Positions 5,502 through 6,321 of a stretch of 6,321 bases of DNA are shown here, in pieces. The position numbers and the translations under genes are program-made. The DNA lies in assembly GCA_007124105.1 (NCBI GenBank), contig SLFT01000055.1, forward strand, positions 1 to 6,321, read 5' to 3'. Positions within the stretch are counted from its first letter, which is position 1. The number at the start of each line of letters is the position of its first letter. The notes under the pieces were generated by a model. The model saw only the letters and a list, made by a program, of their open reading frames with translations, ran no database searches and was not told where the DNA came from. The stretch comes from Candidatus Hydrogenedentota bacterium. GTDB lineage: Bacteria; Hydrogenedentota; Hydrogenedentia; Hydrogenedentales; CAITNO01.

Positions 5502-6321
5502 ATTTCCGCGTATTTGCTGAGAAAGCCCATGCGTTCATAGAGCCGTCGCGCTGGATTGTCGTAATCCACATGTAGTTTGATATCGCCGGTACACATCTGT
5601 TGCGCATGCCGGATCAGTCGCGCGCCAACGCCGCGCCCGCGCATTGAAGCATCCACAGCCACAAACAAGAGCAGATGTTCAGGCACGTAACCGCCCATGC
5701 CGGTGTTCAGAATGACCACCGCGCCCACAAGACGTTCCTGGAGAAGCGCCAACACAATGAAGCCGCTTTTGTCCTGGCTGTCCGAAAGCGCATAGTCCAG
5801 ACCACTCAGAATATCTTCCACCGAATCTTCATAAGGGCGCAGGTATTCATTGAGGAAATGGGCCAGGGTCTCGCGGGAAATGCCCAGCGGAAAATCATTG
5901 TCCGAATGAAGCTCGACCAACGTCGGCGCCAACCCTTGCTCGCGTGCGTCCAGTTTACGCTCAGTGCCAGACTCCTGTTCCAGCAACATCTGGCAAGACG
6001 CCAGGAACCCCGCTTGCGAGAAGTCCTCGGGCGCGTCCAGGTCTTTGGCTGGCGTTGTCTCGGCAGGACCGCCATTCATCATGGCAGCAAGCCGAGACAG
6101 GGCCGCCAACATTTGAGTCTGCTCCCAGTCCTGAAGTCGCGAAAGCGCGGTGAGAAACTTTTCCTGCATGAGCGGCGGCGCTTTCTGACAAAGCGCGCGC
6201 CCCGCTTCCGTGCTTGATATCAGCACCTGGCGCCGGTCCTTCGCGTTGCGGTTGCGAACCACCAGGCCGCGTTGCTCCAGCCGATCCACAATGCCTGTAA
6301 CAGTTGCATTGCTCAAACTCA
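5465..6321 (-). CDS. MarR-family regulator fused to a GNAT acetyltransferase, N-terminus cut by right edge
   Basis: The frame is open to the right edge and encodes at least 284 residues; the true start is outside the window. A TTG at 6314-6316 lies inside the MarR recognition helix and is not the real start. Counting from that codon, residues 1-20 (SNATVTGIVDRLEQRG) are the recognition helix, and 21-40 form the MarR wing with its DRR signature (27-29). A dimerisation-type helix and a loose linker follow to about 130. A GNAT domain then extends to the end: a beta strand at FIVLALLQERLVGAVVIL (186-203), the acetyl-CoA loop RGRGVGARLI (226-235) and NPARRLYERMGF (254-265). GNAT enzymes transfer an acetyl group from acetyl-CoA to an amine. 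The fusion suggests a regulator that also acetylates a small molecule or protein. Its overlap with the racemase gene suggests an amino acid or derivative as effector or substrate; that is inference. Confidence 0.87.
   Translation of the reverse strand, partial: SLSNATVTGIVDRLEQRGLVVRNRNAKDRRQVLISSTEAGRALCQKAPPLMQEKFLTALSRLQDWEQTQMLAALSRLAAMMNGGPAETTPAKDLDAPEDFSQAGFLASCQMLLEQESGTERKLDAREQGLAPTLVELHSDNDFPLGISRETLAHFLNEYLRPYEDSVEDILSGLDYALSDSQDKSGFIVLALLQERLVGAVVILNTGMGGYVPEHLLLFVAVDASMRGRGVGARLIRHAQQMCTGDIKLHVDYDNPARRLYERMGFLSKYAEMRWKNESCNNQP

Noticed and set aside
4927..5520. A 197-codon open frame on the plus strand
   Set aside because: Antisense shadow of the racemase gene, whose family motifs are unambiguous on the minus strand.
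5675..6217. A 180-codon open frame on the plus strand
   Set aside because: Antisense shadow of the MarR-GNAT gene.
6314..6316. TTG as the start of the MarR-GNAT protein
   Set aside because: It falls within the MarR recognition helix, so starting here would remove most of the DNA-binding domain. The frame stays open to the window edge, so the gene is simply cut.

Overview
The window holds five protein genes, all on the minus strand. Reading in the direction of transcription (right to left) they are: a MarR-type regulator fused to a GNAT acetyltransferase (cut by the right edge), an alanine/ornithine-racemase-family PLP enzyme, a lipoprotein of the SurA/parvulin type, a secreted BNR/Asp-box (sialidase-like) protein, and the N-terminal half or so of a large DNA methyltransferase related to type III restriction-modification Mod subunits (cut by the left edge). 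No RNA genes, CRISPR arrays or insertion sequences were seen, and no gene-free stretch is longer than about 160 bases.

Organism: a bacterium with fairly high GC (mid-50s to about 60% by eye) and a Gram-negative-style envelope, judged from a lipobox lipoprotein with a periplasmic-chaperone fold and a signal-peptide-bearing BNR protein. Secreted sialidase-like proteins of this kind are common in Planctomycetota, Verrucomicrobiota, Lentisphaerota and Hydrogenedentota-like lineages. That is a weak inference; nothing here fixes the taxon.

Layout: (a) 4318-6321 is a tightly coupled pair. The start of the racemase gene lies 26 bases inside the end of the MarR-GNAT gene, and a plausible intrinsic terminator follows the racemase. 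The pair looks like a self-contained, regulated amino-acid racemase/acetyltransferase module. (b) 3086-4225 encodes the parvulin-like lipoprotein. Its leader carries inverted repeats that can hide or display its ribosome binding site. (c) 1828-2979 encodes the secreted BNR protein, preceded by a 10-base tandem direct repeat and an inverted repeat, and followed by a cluster of overlapping inverted repeats. (d) 1-1670 encodes the methyltransferase from a TTG start with a strong ribosome binding site; its restriction partner, if present, would lie beyond the left edge.

Two points deserve most attention. The catalytic motif IV of the methyltransferase reads YPPY instead of DPPY (residue 501), one base away from the canonical motif. 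The same gene also changes abruptly in base composition near position 345, from GC-rich to about 37% GC, without losing its frame. Together they suggest a mosaic or decaying defence gene, or an assembly or sequencing fault worth excluding.
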